64,000 bases of DNA. Origin: DSVQ01 sp964484765 (GTDB lineage: Bacteria; Planctomycetota; Planctomycetia; Planctomycetales; Planctomycetaceae). Below, in pieces: positions 53,776-63,000 of this stretch. The notes under the pieces are model-generated. The model saw nothing but the letters and a program-made list of their open reading frames with translations, searched no databases and was not told the origin of the DNA. The position numbers and the translations under genes are program-made. How positions within the stretch are numbered: the first letter of the stretch is position 1; every line of letters starts with the position of its first letter. Location: the NCBI GenBank assembly GCA_964484765.1, contig CAZAGI010000040.1, positions 4,269 through 68,268 of the forward strand, written 5' to 3'.

Positions 53776-55830
53776 ATGCATCGTCGCACATTGTTGAAAT
53801 CCTCCACGGCCGCGATCGCCGGGGCCGCGTGGGCGCAGCGATTATGGGCCCAGGCTGGCGGCAGCGCGGTTGCGCCGTTCAATCGCTTCACACGCATGGT
53901 GCATGAGTTCTACGAACAGCAGATTGCGGCGGCGGTCGAGGTCGGGTTGAAACGCAAAGCGGCGCTCAACAGCAAGGCCGATGCGGAAGCCTACGTGAAG
54001 TTCGTGCAGGAGAAAATTCAGCAGGCATTCGGACCCTGGCCGGAAAAGACGCCGCTGAAACCGCGCATCAGCGGCATCGTCGACCGTGACGTCTACACCA
54101 TCGAAAAAGTCCTGTTCGAGAGCCGCCCCGAATTTTTCATCACGGCGAATCTGTACGTCCCTAAGGGACGCAAATTCCCGTTGCCCGGGGTTGTCGGCTC
54201 GTGCGGTCACTCGGTGAACGGCAAAGCGGCGGAAGCGTATCAATCGTTCGCGCAGGGACTCGCGCGGCAGGGCTATGTCGTGCTGATTTTCGACCCCATC
54301 GGTCAGGGCGAACGGTTTCAGCATCCCGATGAACAACTGCAAAAATCCACGGTCGGTGCGGGGGTGCTGGAACATCTTCACGACGGGAACCAGCAGTTTC
54401 TTATCGGTGAATTCTTCGGTGCGTGGCGGGCGTGGGACGGCATGCGGGCGCTCGATTATCTGCTCAGCCGGCCGGAAGTTGACCCGAAACACGTCGGCAT
54501 CACCGGTAATTCCGGCGGCGGCACGATGACCATGTGGCTCTGCGGAGTCGAGCGGCGGTGGACGATGGCCGCGCCGAGTTGTGCGGTGACACAGTTCCGC
54601 CGGAATTTTCAGAACGAACTGCCAGCGGATACGGAGCAATGCCCGCCGCGCGTGCTGGCGATGGGGCTCGAACACGATGATTTTCTCGCGGCGATGGCTC
54701 CCAAGCCAGTGATCATCATGGCCCAGGAGCGCGACTACTTCGATGCCCGCGGCTCGGAATTTGCCTATCAGAATCTGAAAAAACTCTACGGCCTGCTCGG
54801 CGCCGAACAGAACGTTCAACTCCATGTCGGACCGGATGAACACGGCTATTCGCGGCCCAATCGGGAGGCGATGTACGGCTTCTTCAACCAGCAGACGAAA
54901 GTCGCCGAAGGTCATACCGAACCGGCGCTCATCATCGAGAAAGACGCCACGCTGCAGGTGCTGCCGCACTGGCAAGTCAGTGAGGTTCCCTCACGCACCG
55001 TGGTTGATTTCACCCGTGATACGGCGATAGCGCACGCGAAGCATCGGCCTGTGCTGAAGGGAGGTGCCCTCCGCGCGGCGATCACCGACGTCCTGCGGTT
55101 GCCCAAGGAACGCGACCGCATCGACTACCGCATTTTGCGCGGCACATCGGGCCGCAAATATCCGTTGCCGAATTTCACAAACTATGCCGTGCAGACAGAG
55201 CCGGGTATCGAAGCGATTGTCACCCGGCTCAGCACCAAGACACACATTTCCCGACCCACGCGCGGCATTCCGGAATGTACATTGTATGTGTCGCATCACT
55301 CTGCGGACGCTGAGCTGCGCGATGAGGACTGGCTGGCGGAGATTGTGAAGGCCTCGGGTGAAATGCCGTTTTATGCGGTGGATGTCCGCGGCATCGGCGA
55401 TTCGCGCCCCGATACCTGCGGCGGCGTGTCGACCTATCTCGGCGCCTATGGCAACGACTATTTCTACGCTGCCCACGGAGTAATGCTGGACCGCCCGTAT
55501 CCCGGACAGCGGACGCTCGATCTGTTGCAGGTGCTCGACTGGCTGAAGTCCGTTGGCCATGATCGCGTGCATCTCATCGCCAACGGCTGGGGGACGATTC
55601 CCGCGACGTTTGCCGCCGTGGTATCGCCGGTCGTGTCAGAAGTCACATTGCGACACGCGCTGACGTCGTACCACGACATCGCCATCGCCGAGCATTACAC
55701 GTGGCCGCTGTCGTCGTTTGTCCCCGGCATCCTCAAACACTTCGATCTGCCGGATTGTTACGCGGCGCTGCAGGAGAAAGGCTTGAAGCAGGATCAACCT
55801 TGGGATGCGGATGGGAAAGTGGTTGGATAA
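53776..55830 (+). CDS. Secreted double alpha/beta-hydrolase (acetyl-xylan-esterase-like), second domain degenerate
   Basis: A protein of about 684 residues with a Tat-like signal (MHRRTLLKSSTAAIAGAAWA); the GTG at 53755 is less likely. The first hydrolase domain (about 30-380) resembles acetyl-xylan-esterase-like planctomycete hydrolases: PGVVGSCGHSVNGKAAEAYQ (oxyanion region), VLIFDPIGQGER, the nucleophile Ser246 in GNSGGG, and the probable catalytic His in PDEHGYSRPNREAMYGFF. The second half (about 440-680) repeats the fold (MPFYAVDVRGIGDSRPDTC, HDRVHLIANGWGTIPATFAA), but its nucleophile elbow reads ANGWG, with Gly604 where Ser should stand, so it is probably non-catalytic. The substrate is likely an acetylated or esterified glycan, by inference only. 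Confidence 0.83.
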   Translation: MHRRTLLKSSTAAIAGAAWAQRLWAQAGGSAVAPFNRFTRMVHEFYEQQIAAAVEVGLKRKAALNSKADAEAYVKFVQEKIQQAFGPWPEKTPLKPRISGIVDRDVYTIEKVLFESRPEFFITANLYVPKGRKFPLPGVVGSCGHSVNGKAAEAYQSFAQGLARQGYVVLIFDPIGQGERFQHPDEQLQKSTVGAGVLEHLHDGNQQFLIGEFFGAWRAWDGMRALDYLLSRPEVDPKHVGITGNSGGGTMTMWLCGVERRWTMAAPSCAVTQFRRNFQNELPADTEQCPPRVLAMGLEHDDFLAAMAPKPVIIMAQERDYFDARGSEFAYQNLKKLYGLLGAEQNVQLHVGPDEHGYSRPNREAMYGFFNQQTKVAEGHTEPALIIEKDATLQVLPHWQVSEVPSRTVVDFTRDTAIAHAKHRPVLKGGALRAAITDVLRLPKERDRIDYRILRGTSGRKYPLPNFTNYAVQTEPGIEAIVTRLSTKTHISRPTRGIPECTLYVSHHSADAELRDEDWLAEIVKASGEMPFYAVDVRGIGDSRPDTCGGVSTYLGAYGNDYFYAAHGVMLDRPYPGQRTLDLLQVLDWLKSVGHDRVHLIANGWGTIPATFAAVVSPVVSEVTLRHALTSYHDIAIAEHYTWPLSSFVPGILKHFDLPDCYAALQEKGLKQDQPWDADGKVVG

Positions 55831-55842
55831 TGCGATCTTACC

Positions 55843-55907
55843 AGCCCGAAGCGCAAGCGCCGGGTCTCTCTTCGCATGAAAGTCACCCGGCGCTTGCGCT
55901 TCGGGCT
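55843..55907. terminator. Perfect 23-bp-arm hairpin, family A
   Basis: Arms 55843-55865 and 55885-55907 are perfect reverse complements (left arm begins AGCCCGAAGCGCAAGCG), sitting between the convergent stops of the hydrolase (55830) and the ceramidase-like gene (55917). Sister of the element at 28673; here the position suits bidirectional termination. Confidence 0.8.
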
Positions 55908-55916
55908 TATGCCGCG

Positions 55917-57284
55917 CTATTCCCTAATCTGCTTCACCAATCGCGTCACACCGTCCGTGATGCGGGTTTCGATGTCCCCTGCCCAGCGCAGTGCCGGACG
56001 GCCGTATTCGTAAAGGTTCGAGCCGCCCTCGTAACCGCCTTCGTCCCACACGCGGCGGCTGGGGATGTACGAGATCATGTCGTCCGCATAGCCGCAGACC
56101 CATGTGCCGGGGCCGTACTCGGTTTTGAACCGCAGCGCGTAGTCGACCACGGTCTCGGCCCCCATGCCGATGACGAGCATCTCGTTACCAAGCCGCCAGG
56201 CATGCAGCGGATAGGGATACGCCGCTTCGAATTTGTGGCCGCCATCAAGTTTCTTCAGCAACCGGGCGGACCAGCGCGCTTTGATCGCATTCGCGTCGGT
56301 TGTCAGTGCCTGCAGTTCTTCGCGCGTCATCACGTGCAGATAGGGTAGGTCGACCAGCTCGAAACTCGTCTTCAAGCCGCTGGAGACTGGTTTCAACGGT
56401 GTTTGCAGTGTCTCTTCCACAGCAACCGCGAGCATGTGGCCATACTTCTCGCAGAGTTCGACTTTGCGTCTTGGCAAGGGGTTCTGATCGCCGCCGCAGG
56501 TGTTGACGAACATCGCCGTCGCGCCGGGATGTCTTTCTTCCAGTTCCTTCTGTGCGAAGCCGGGGTAGTCGCCGCACCAGGTGAGAAAGCTGAGCGTGGT
56601 GGGATGACATGCGTAACCGAAAAGAATCGCCGCGAGTTTTCCATCCGGCCGTGTGACCGTGAGCACGGGAACACTGTGATCGACCGGGCCAACGAGCGGC
56701 TTTCCCTCAATGATCAGATTTTGCACATCGGCTTCCCGATTGTTGCGGCGATTGACCGCGAACGTGCAGCGGCCCTCGCCCTGTTGCAACTTCGCAGGAG
56801 CCAGATTTGCCAGCGCTTCACCGACCAGCGTGACCGTCTTCGTGACCATCGCATCGGTGTATTCGGCGACCAGCGTTTCCTGCTCGGCTTCGACGGGGTA
56901 ATAGTCGATGAGGTCGTCCCCCAGCCGCGGCCCGCAGTGATTGTGCGAGAACGTGAACATCACCTGCTGGCGTTCAAGCTTGTACTTCTCCTTCAGCTGC
57001 ACAAACACGCGGTCACTCATACTCCGCGGCACGCCCTGAAAATCACTGGTGATGAGCACCGCGCGGTGACCTTTGTCGTCCCCCAACGCGAGGGCCTTCA
57101 TCCACAGATCATGCAGTTTTCCATCGGGGGTACGCTTCGATCCATACCCCGCGAGCCAGACGGATTTCTCCGGTGTGATGACCGCCCGGGCCACGCCGGC
57201 TTTCCAGGGAAAATCATTCGCTGCCGAGAACGTTGGCGTATTGAACACGATCAGGATGAATGCGATCCGGAAGAACATGGCCAT
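55917..57284 (-). CDS. Neutral/alkaline ceramidase N-terminal-domain-like secreted protein, catalytic Ser replaced
   Basis: A protein of about 455 residues. The start at 57284 (MAMFFRIAFILIVFNTPTF) gives a signal peptide and has AAGGA upstream; the longer ORF reaches into an intergenic repeat and is rejected. Family features are WKAGVARAVITPEKSVWLAG, the zinc-site-like TFSHNHCGPRLGDD and FGYACHPTTL. True neutral ceramidases carry a GDxSPN nucleophile motif; here the same place reads CGGDQNPLPRR, with Asn for Ser, and the C-terminal Ig-like ceramidase domain is absent. Planctomycetes have many such proteins; they are probably metal-dependent hydrolases of another ester or amide, or non-catalytic. 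Substrate unknown. Confidence 0.82.
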   Translation of the reverse strand: MAMFFRIAFILIVFNTPTFSAANDFPWKAGVARAVITPEKSVWLAGYGSKRTPDGKLHDLWMKALALGDDKGHRAVLITSDFQGVPRSMSDRVFVQLKEKYKLERQQVMFTFSHNHCGPRLGDDLIDYYPVEAEQETLVAEYTDAMVTKTVTLVGEALANLAPAKLQQGEGRCTFAVNRRNNREADVQNLIIEGKPLVGPVDHSVPVLTVTRPDGKLAAILFGYACHPTTLSFLTWCGDYPGFAQKELEERHPGATAMFVNTCGGDQNPLPRRKVELCEKYGHMLAVAVEETLQTPLKPVSSGLKTSFELVDLPYLHVMTREELQALTTDANAIKARWSARLLKKLDGGHKFEAAYPYPLHAWRLGNEMLVIGMGAETVVDYALRFKTEYGPGTWVCGYADDMISYIPSRRVWDEGGYEGGSNLYEYGRPALRWAGDIETRITDGVTRLVKQIRE

Positions 57285-57362
57285 CACGATTCCTTGAAAA
57301 GACAATCCATCGCGAGCGAACGAGAGATCATGACGGCTTACGCGAGCGAAGCCAAACGATTG

Positions 57363-57505
57363 AACTCGTTCCCACGCTCTGCGTGGGAATGCTAGCCGCG
57401 ACGCTCTGCGTCGTCTTCGGATTTCCAACAGGATGCTACCGACAGCCCGATGTCGACGCGGAGCGTCTCGATCGTGTGTTCCCCCGAGGAGCATGCGAAC
57501 AAGTG
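57363..57505. repeat. Intergenic palindromic repeat, family C, copy 1
   Basis: About 140 bp beginning AACTCGTTCCCACGCTCTGC and ending in GGAGCATGCGAACAAG. Its two ends are near-complementary (TCCCACGCTCTGCGTGGGA is itself a hairpin) and an inner pair is GACGCTCTGCGTCGTC against GACGCGGAGCGTC. It repeats in the same orientation at 58212-58350, with most differences in the centre. Confidence 0.85.
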
Positions 57506-57510
57506 GATCA

Positions 57511-58047
57511 CTACGGCCGCTTCAGAAATCGCGTCAGGTCGAGCTTCTCCACCTTGCGGGATCCCTCAAGCCTCACTCCTTCACCCTGATCTTCAAATCG
57601 CTCGGCGGACGCGAGATGAAGCTGCAGATCTTCCGGCTTGTAGTACACCCAGCCTTGTTTCTCGCCGCCCATCGACCATCCGATTCGCGTCTCACCCGCT
57701 TTAATGGTGAGTTCTCCGCCATCATACTTTCCGTCGGTGTAACGCTCGAAAATGGTCCCTTCGCCGACGATTTCCTCTGTTGCACCATTCTTCAGATAAC
57801 GAAAGCGGTAGCGAACCTGCTTGTCGATGGCCTCATCGAAGACGACGCCTGCGACACCCTTTGCCGTCACAGCCACCAGCATCTGATTTTTATAGTGCAC
57901 CGGGGCCGCAATCATTCCGGAATTATCGTTCGCCGACCCGTAAGATGAAGGATCGGGTTCTTCCTGGTCCGAATGGGCCTGTCCCGTTGAGAAGACCAGC
58001 GATCCTGCAACAAGGCACGCTAACCAGATCCAATTCCGAGTCGGCAC
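57511..58047 (-). CDS. Small secreted protein of unknown function
   Basis: A protein of about 178 residues. The start is put at GTG 58047 because AGGAG precedes it by 7 bp; the ORF extends to 58089 without such support. The signal peptide (NWIWLACLVAGSLVFSTGQA) is followed by a probably beta-rich domain with EEIVGEGTIFERYTDGKYDG, LTIKAGETRIGWSMGGEKQG and WVYYKPEDLQLHLAS. I do not recognise the family. It is bracketed by two copies of the family C repeat. On the minus strand it precedes the ceramidase-like gene. Confidence 0.72.
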   Translation of the reverse strand: MPTRNWIWLACLVAGSLVFSTGQAHSDQEEPDPSSYGSANDNSGMIAAPVHYKNQMLVAVTAKGVAGVVFDEAIDKQVRYRFRYLKNGATEEIVGEGTIFERYTDGKYDGGELTIKAGETRIGWSMGGEKQGWVYYKPEDLQLHLASAERFEDQGEGVRLEGSRKVEKLDLTRFLKRP

Positions 58048-58054
58048 GGGGAGG

Positions 58055-58059
58055 CTCCT
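58055..58059 (-). promoter_or_regulatory. Ribosome binding site fixing the GTG start at 58047
   Basis: AGGAG on the minus strand, 7 bases before the GTG at 58047-58045. It places the start inside the longer open frame. Confidence 0.7.
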
Positions 58060-58125
58060 GATTCTGATTCGTGATGTTGAAGGAGACACATGCTGATCAT
58101 ATCAACCGTGTCGATCGAGTGAAGA

Positions 58126-58206
58126 TCAACTCGGTGGCATCGCCGATGGCTCGACGAACCCGTGTTGCCGCATCCATTCCAGATACGTCAGCGCGCAGCG
58201 GTTCAA
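58126..58206 (-). pseudogene. Remnant of a second sugar isomerase-like gene, last 26 codons only
   Basis: Translated on the minus strand this gives LNRCALTYLEWMRQHGF followed by a short tail and a TGA at 58126. It matches the C-terminus of the isomerase-like protein at 58356 (LDRYARTYLDWMRQHEL) closely. The homology ends at about 58207, six bases before the family C repeat begins, so only the 3' end of a paralogue survives. Tandem duplication followed by deletion or repeat insertion would explain it. Confidence 0.75.
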
Positions 58207-58211
58207 GTTTT

Positions 58212-58350
58212 AACTCGTTCCCACGCTCTGCGCGGGAATGTCGGCCGCGACGCTCTGCGTCGTCTTCCATTTTCAACATGATGCACCGACACTCCGATGT
58301 CGACGCGGAGCGTCTCGACCGTGTGCTCCCACGCGGAGCATGGGAACAAG
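58212..58350. repeat. Intergenic palindromic repeat, family C, copy 2
   Basis: Second copy of the element at 57363, same orientation, beginning AACTCGTTCCCACGCTCTGC and ending in GGAGCATGGGAACAAG. It lies between the isomerase stop (58356) and the pseudogene scrap, only 5 bp from the stop codon. Confidence 0.85.
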
Positions 58351-58355
58351 TTGAA

Positions 58356-59252
58356 TCAGGCAATCAACTCATGTTGCCGCATCCAATCCAGATACGTCCG
58401 TGCGTAACGATCCAGATTCTCAATCTGTCCCCCGCCGCGAACGGGCGAGCACATTTCGTAGGTGGCCAAGCCGGTGAAGCCGCCGTCCTTGAGGCCGGTA
58501 AAGAATGCCGGGTAGTCAATGAAGCCGGTGCCGAACGGGACAGCCCGAACCAGTGGCGTGGGGCGATGATCGTAGTTGACCAACTCGGGACGATAGGCGA
58601 ACCGCTCGAAGCGGACATAATCCGCATTCGTGGTGATGACGGTGTACGGTGCGGCCTTTTTCGCGGCGGTGTATAGATCTTCGCCGCGCAAGGCCGGAGA
58701 CCACGCATCAAACCCAAGCTTGCAGTTCGGGCGATCAACGTCGGAGAGCAATTCCAGCAGCGCGGAGGTTTCCACGGCGAGATCGTGATGGTTCTGGACG
58801 GCGATCGTTTGCCCGCGCGGTTGGACACGATCGCAGACTTCACGCAGAAATTGCACCGTTATGTTCCACACGCGCGCGGTATCGCCGTCAGTGCGTTCAT
58901 AGCCGGTGAAGACCCGGAGCGTCTGTGTGCCGAGGTGTGCCCCCAACTGCGACAACCGGTCGATGTACGCAATCTGCATTTCGAGGTACGGCACTTCGGT
59001 AGCGGAACCGCCGGCGGTGTCGACATACGCTCCGATAATCGGCACGGCTACGCCGCAGTCGTCCATGACACGCCGCAACGCCGCGACTTGGTCCTCGTGA
59101 AAATCGAGCACCGACAGATGCGGTCGTTTTCCGGCGACCATCACCTGGCGATAACCCAACCGCGCCGCGTGCCGGACGAATTCCGGCAGCGATAACGCCG
59201 CCTGCCCCCACAAACCGGCATAGCTGACGGAAAACAACGCGGGTGTGAACAT
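58356..59252 (-). CDS. Sugar phosphate isomerase/epimerase family protein (xylose-isomerase-like TIM barrel)
   Basis: A 298-residue TIM-barrel protein. Supporting segments are EFVRHAARLGYRQVMVAGKR, VPIIGAYVDTAG, QTLRVFTGYERTDGD, RGQTIAVQNHHDLAVETSAL (metal-site strand) and CKLGFDAWSPALRGEDLY. It ends LATYEMCSPVRGGGQIENLD and YLDWMRQHELIA. The family includes inosose, hydroxypyruvate and tagatose epimerases and isomerases; the substrate cannot be named. No signal peptide, so cytoplasmic. Fragments of a paralogue lie beside it at 58126, and the stop is only 5 bp from the family C repeat. Start ATG 59252. Confidence 0.87.
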   Translation of the reverse strand: MFTPALFSVSYAGLWGQAALSLPEFVRHAARLGYRQVMVAGKRPHLSVLDFHEDQVAALRRVMDDCGVAVPIIGAYVDTAGGSATEVPYLEMQIAYIDRLSQLGAHLGTQTLRVFTGYERTDGDTARVWNITVQFLREVCDRVQPRGQTIAVQNHHDLAVETSALLELLSDVDRPNCKLGFDAWSPALRGEDLYTAAKKAAPYTVITTNADYVRFERFAYRPELVNYDHRPTPLVRAVPFGTGFIDYPAFFTGLKDGGFTGLATYEMCSPVRGGGQIENLDRYARTYLDWMRQHELIA

Positions 59253-59288
59253 GGCAATGGCTTTGGAATAGGATGGAGCAGGCCACCT

Positions 59289-59879
59289 TCACACGCCGGC
59301 GCGGTTCCGCGGAACAGCCAGCATGAAGCAAAACAACACGGGTGGAATCAAACCGAGGGCAGCCAATCCATAGATCATCTTCACTCGCTTGCCCCGATCG
59401 ATATTGAGAGCGGCGAGTTGAGTTTCCGTTGCAGCTTCCAGATCATCGAAGTTCGTAATCACGAATCGATCGACTTCCGTCTGGCGATACTGTCCTTGTG
59501 TGGGGTGCAAGCCGGTGGGAAGGACTCGAAAAACTCCTGCTTTGTTTCGCACCAGAATCTCACAAAATTGGATGTCATCCCAGTCGTAAACGAACGACCG
59601 ATCTGAATGAGCGGCGATTTGGAAATCGTTGACCTTCGAGGAAAGGACAACAAGGTTCCGGAAACGTGAATAGGGGAGGGGCGAACGCTGTCCATCCCGG
59701 CCGATAGCACCGATCGGCGTAACCGAGAGTTCCTCCGATGTCTCATTGACAATGGTGAATTCCGTCAGAAATCCGATGCCCATCGGGTTCACGCACGAGA
59801 ATGCCATCAACAGCGTCAGCAATGACAGCGGCGATAAGAGACAGGCAATAGCGATAAGAATCTTCTGCCAAGCCGGCAT
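59289..59879 (-). CDS. Membrane protein with two terminal helices, unknown function
   Basis: A protein of about 196 residues with an N-terminal helix (KILIAIACLLSPLSLLTLLM), an extracytoplasmic domain of about 125 residues (FTIVNETSEELSVTPIGAIG ... YDWDDIQFCEILVRNKAG) and a C-terminal helix (LAALGLIPPVLFCFMLAVP). AGGG lies 6 bp before ATG 59879; the long ORF extending to 60923 is a shadow of the opposite-strand ATPase gene. I do not recognise the family. Probably single-gene, divergent from the ATPase. Confidence 0.65.
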   Translation of the reverse strand: MPAWQKILIAIACLLSPLSLLTLLMAFSCVNPMGIGFLTEFTIVNETSEELSVTPIGAIGRDGQRSPLPYSRFRNLVVLSSKVNDFQIAAHSDRSFVYDWDDIQFCEILVRNKAGVFRVLPTGLHPTQGQYRQTEVDRFVITNFDDLEAATETQLAALNIDRGKRVKMIYGLAALGLIPPVLFCFMLAVPRNRAGV

Positions 59880-60047
59880 GGTCATCCCTAAAAGCCGTGT
59901 TCTACATCGAACGGCATGATTCTTGGTGAACGACCCGATCGCGAGCATCAACAGGCTCCAATGCGCGACAATTCGTTGTATCGAGTTGACCGGGTGTGGT
60001 CCAATCAACGATGGCGAGCGGGGGGAGACGCGGTCTAAACTGGAGCG

Positions 60048-63000
60048 ATGCACTACGTTCCTGAATCGGCCTGCGAATTGTTGCGCGATGATCCGCTCGG
60101 AAGCGACCGTCCGAGTTCGGCGCTGGAGTTTCATCATCGTTCGGCGCCGTTGTACGTGCTGACCGCGGCCGTCGCAGGGCTGCTGTTCACGGATACCGTG
60201 CTCGGCAGAGGTTGGCTCCCCGCGTCGACCGGTTGGCAAGCGCCGTTTGGGTATCGCCTTGCGCTGTGGGGGGCGCTGCTCGGCGGCGCGCGCATTCTGT
60301 ATCACACGCTGGATGGATTGTTCTCCGGTCGTGTCGGGGCCGACTTGGCGCTGACGATCGCGTGTCTCGGAGCGATCGTCCTGGGCGAACATCAGACCGC
60401 CGGGTTGGTGGTCCTCATTGCGCTGATTGGCGAAAGTCTGGAAGGTTACACAGTCGATTACGCCCGGCGTGCGCTGCGGGCGAGTTTCGCGCTGCAACCC
60501 TTGCAGGCCCATCTCTGCGATTCGAACGGTGAACGGGATGTCGACATCGGTTCGCTGAAGGTCGGCGATCTCGTCGCCATTCGCCCGGGGGAACGTCTGC
60601 CCGTGGATGGTGTCGTTGTTGCGGGGAAATCCACGGTTGACGAAAGCACGCTCACTGGAGAAGCCACGCCCGTTGACAAGTCGGTCGATCACCCGGTGAC
60701 AGCGGGAACGCTCAACCAGTTCGGCGGACTGCAGGTGCGCGTTGTCCGCGTGGGTGAGGATACCACGCTGGCCAAAATCACCGCGGTGGTACAGCAGGCG
60801 GTTGCCAAAAAGTCGAGTGGTGAACGGCTGGCCGACCGCCTCGCGCGGGCCTTTCTGCCCGCGGTGTTGATCGCGGCGGCGTTCACGTTGATCAGTTGGC
60901 GGATTGCCTCTGGAAGCTGGCAAGACGGATGGTTGCCGGCGCTGGCGGTGTTAGTGGTGGCGTGCCCGTGTCCGCTGGTGCTGGCGACGCCGTGCGCCGT
61001 GCTGGCGACACTCGCGGGATTGGCCCGTCGTGGCGTGGTCGTGAAAGGTTCCACGGTGCTGGAACGGCTGGCGAACGTCGACACGATTGCTTTCGACAAG
61101 ACCGGTACGTTGACACAGGGAGCGATGACCGTGGCGGGGATGCATCCTGTGGAAGGTGTCACCGCGCAAGAATTGCTCGGCGTTGCCGCATCGGCCGAAC
61201 GTCGCAGTGAGCATCTGCTGGCCCGCGTTCTGGTTCAGGCCGCGGAGATGGCAAAGCTGGCGGTTCCGGCCCCGTATGAATTCACGACTCATCCCGGTGC
61301 CGGGGTCGTGGCCACGATTCGGTCAACGGCGCTCGCCAGCGTGTTTCCCGCGATCAGCGATCCGCCACGGATGGTCACGATCATCGTGGGGACAGTCGAC
61401 TTGCTGGAAGAGCATGGTGTCGCGGTTCCTGATACCGTTCGGCAACTGGGGCATGAGACCAGTGCCGCCGGACAGACCACGCTGCTGGTGGCTGTTGACG
61501 GACGTTGCCTGGGTGTGATCGGCGTGCGCGATACGATTCGTGCTGAGACACGGTCGGTCCTCGATGCTTTGCAGAAGGAAGGCGTCAGCCGGTGGGCGTT
61601 GCTCACGGGCGATCGGGCGGCTCCGGCGGCGGCGTTGCTGCGAGAATTGCCCCCGTTCGCGCATGTGGCGGCGGAACAATCTCCGGCCGGTAAAGCCGCG
61701 TGGGTTACCGCGCAGCAAGCCGAGGGACATCGTGTGGCCATGATGGGCGACGGCGTCAACGACGCCGCGGCGCTGGCCACGGCGATGGTTGGTCTGGTTG
61801 TGGTCCGTCCTGGGGCGGATCTCGCCGCGGAAGCCGGGGATGTGCTGCTGCTGGGGGATCCTTTGCGGCCTTTGCCGGGGCTGATCCGACGATCGCGGGC
61901 GATGGTGCAGAACATTCAACAGAGCGTGTTCTGGTTCGCGTTCGGTGTGAATGGGCTCGGTGTGATCGCCAGTTCGAGCGGATGGCTCAGCCCGGTCACC
62001 GCGGCGCTGTTTCACGAAGTCGCTTCACTCGCCGTGATGATGAACGCTTTGCGCTTGTTGTGGGGCGACGACGCCAGGGACGTCGCGTCGGCCGAGTCGA
62101 CACCGCGACCCGCGATCGATTGGGATGCCTGTCTGGCGTGGTGGTCACCGTCGGCCTGGATTTATCGGCTGATTGAGCAGCGGCAGTTGGTCAGCCGGCT
62201 GTTCGTGGCGGGCTGTGCCATCGTCTGGTTGTTGTCACAAGTGGTCCGGCTGAGCGTCGACGAAGCCGCCCTCGTGACGCGTTTCGGCAAGCATCATGCG
62301 ACACTGTCAGCCGGCTGGCATTGGCGTTGGCCGTGGCCGTTCGAGTCGGTCACGCGAGTTCGGCCGGAGTTTGTCCACACGGTGACGCTCGGCGTGCCCG
62401 CCGTTACTTTGTCGAAGGCCACTGCCGATGCGGTCATCGAGTGGACCAGCGAACACGCGGCCATGGATAACGCCGCCGGCGCAGCAACATCGCTGTTTCT
62501 GACCGCCGATGAAGTCTTCGTGGATATCTCGGCCGAGATGCACTACCGGCCGACGGACGCGCGCGAATTCGTGTACCGCGGCGGCAAGGATGTCGAAGAG
62601 ATTTGTCGACGCGAACTGGAAGCCGTGTTACGAGAACTGACGGCGACGCATCGGCTCGATGACTGGTTGACCGACGCGCGGGCTGATCTGGAGCGGCAAG
62701 TGCAGCAGCGAGTGACGAACCGTTTGCAGGGCTTGCCACTCGGCATTGAAGTGATCGACGTGCAGTTGCTGGATGTGCACCCGCCACAACCGGTTGTCGC
62801 GGCGTATCGGCAGGTGTCCGACGCGCTCGAAGACCAGGAGCGGCAGAAGAATGTTGCGGAAGCGATTGCAGCGCGAACGCTGATTTCCGCCGTCGGTTCC
62901 GAGTTATCATCCGACGGAGCCGGTGTGGAGATTACCAGCGCGGTCTGGCAAAGCTGGCTGGAAGAACCCGCATCGAGACTGTCGGGTGCGGTCGCGGCGC

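Noticed and set aside
57285..57494. N-terminal extension of the ceramidase-like gene
   Set aside because: It translates the palindromic repeat and lacks a signal peptide; the start at 57284 gives one.
59880..60923. Upstream half of the 544-codon minus-strand frame
   Set aside because: It lies antisense to the P-type ATPase and reads as Arg-rich noise; the real gene starts at 59879 with AGGG at proper spacing.
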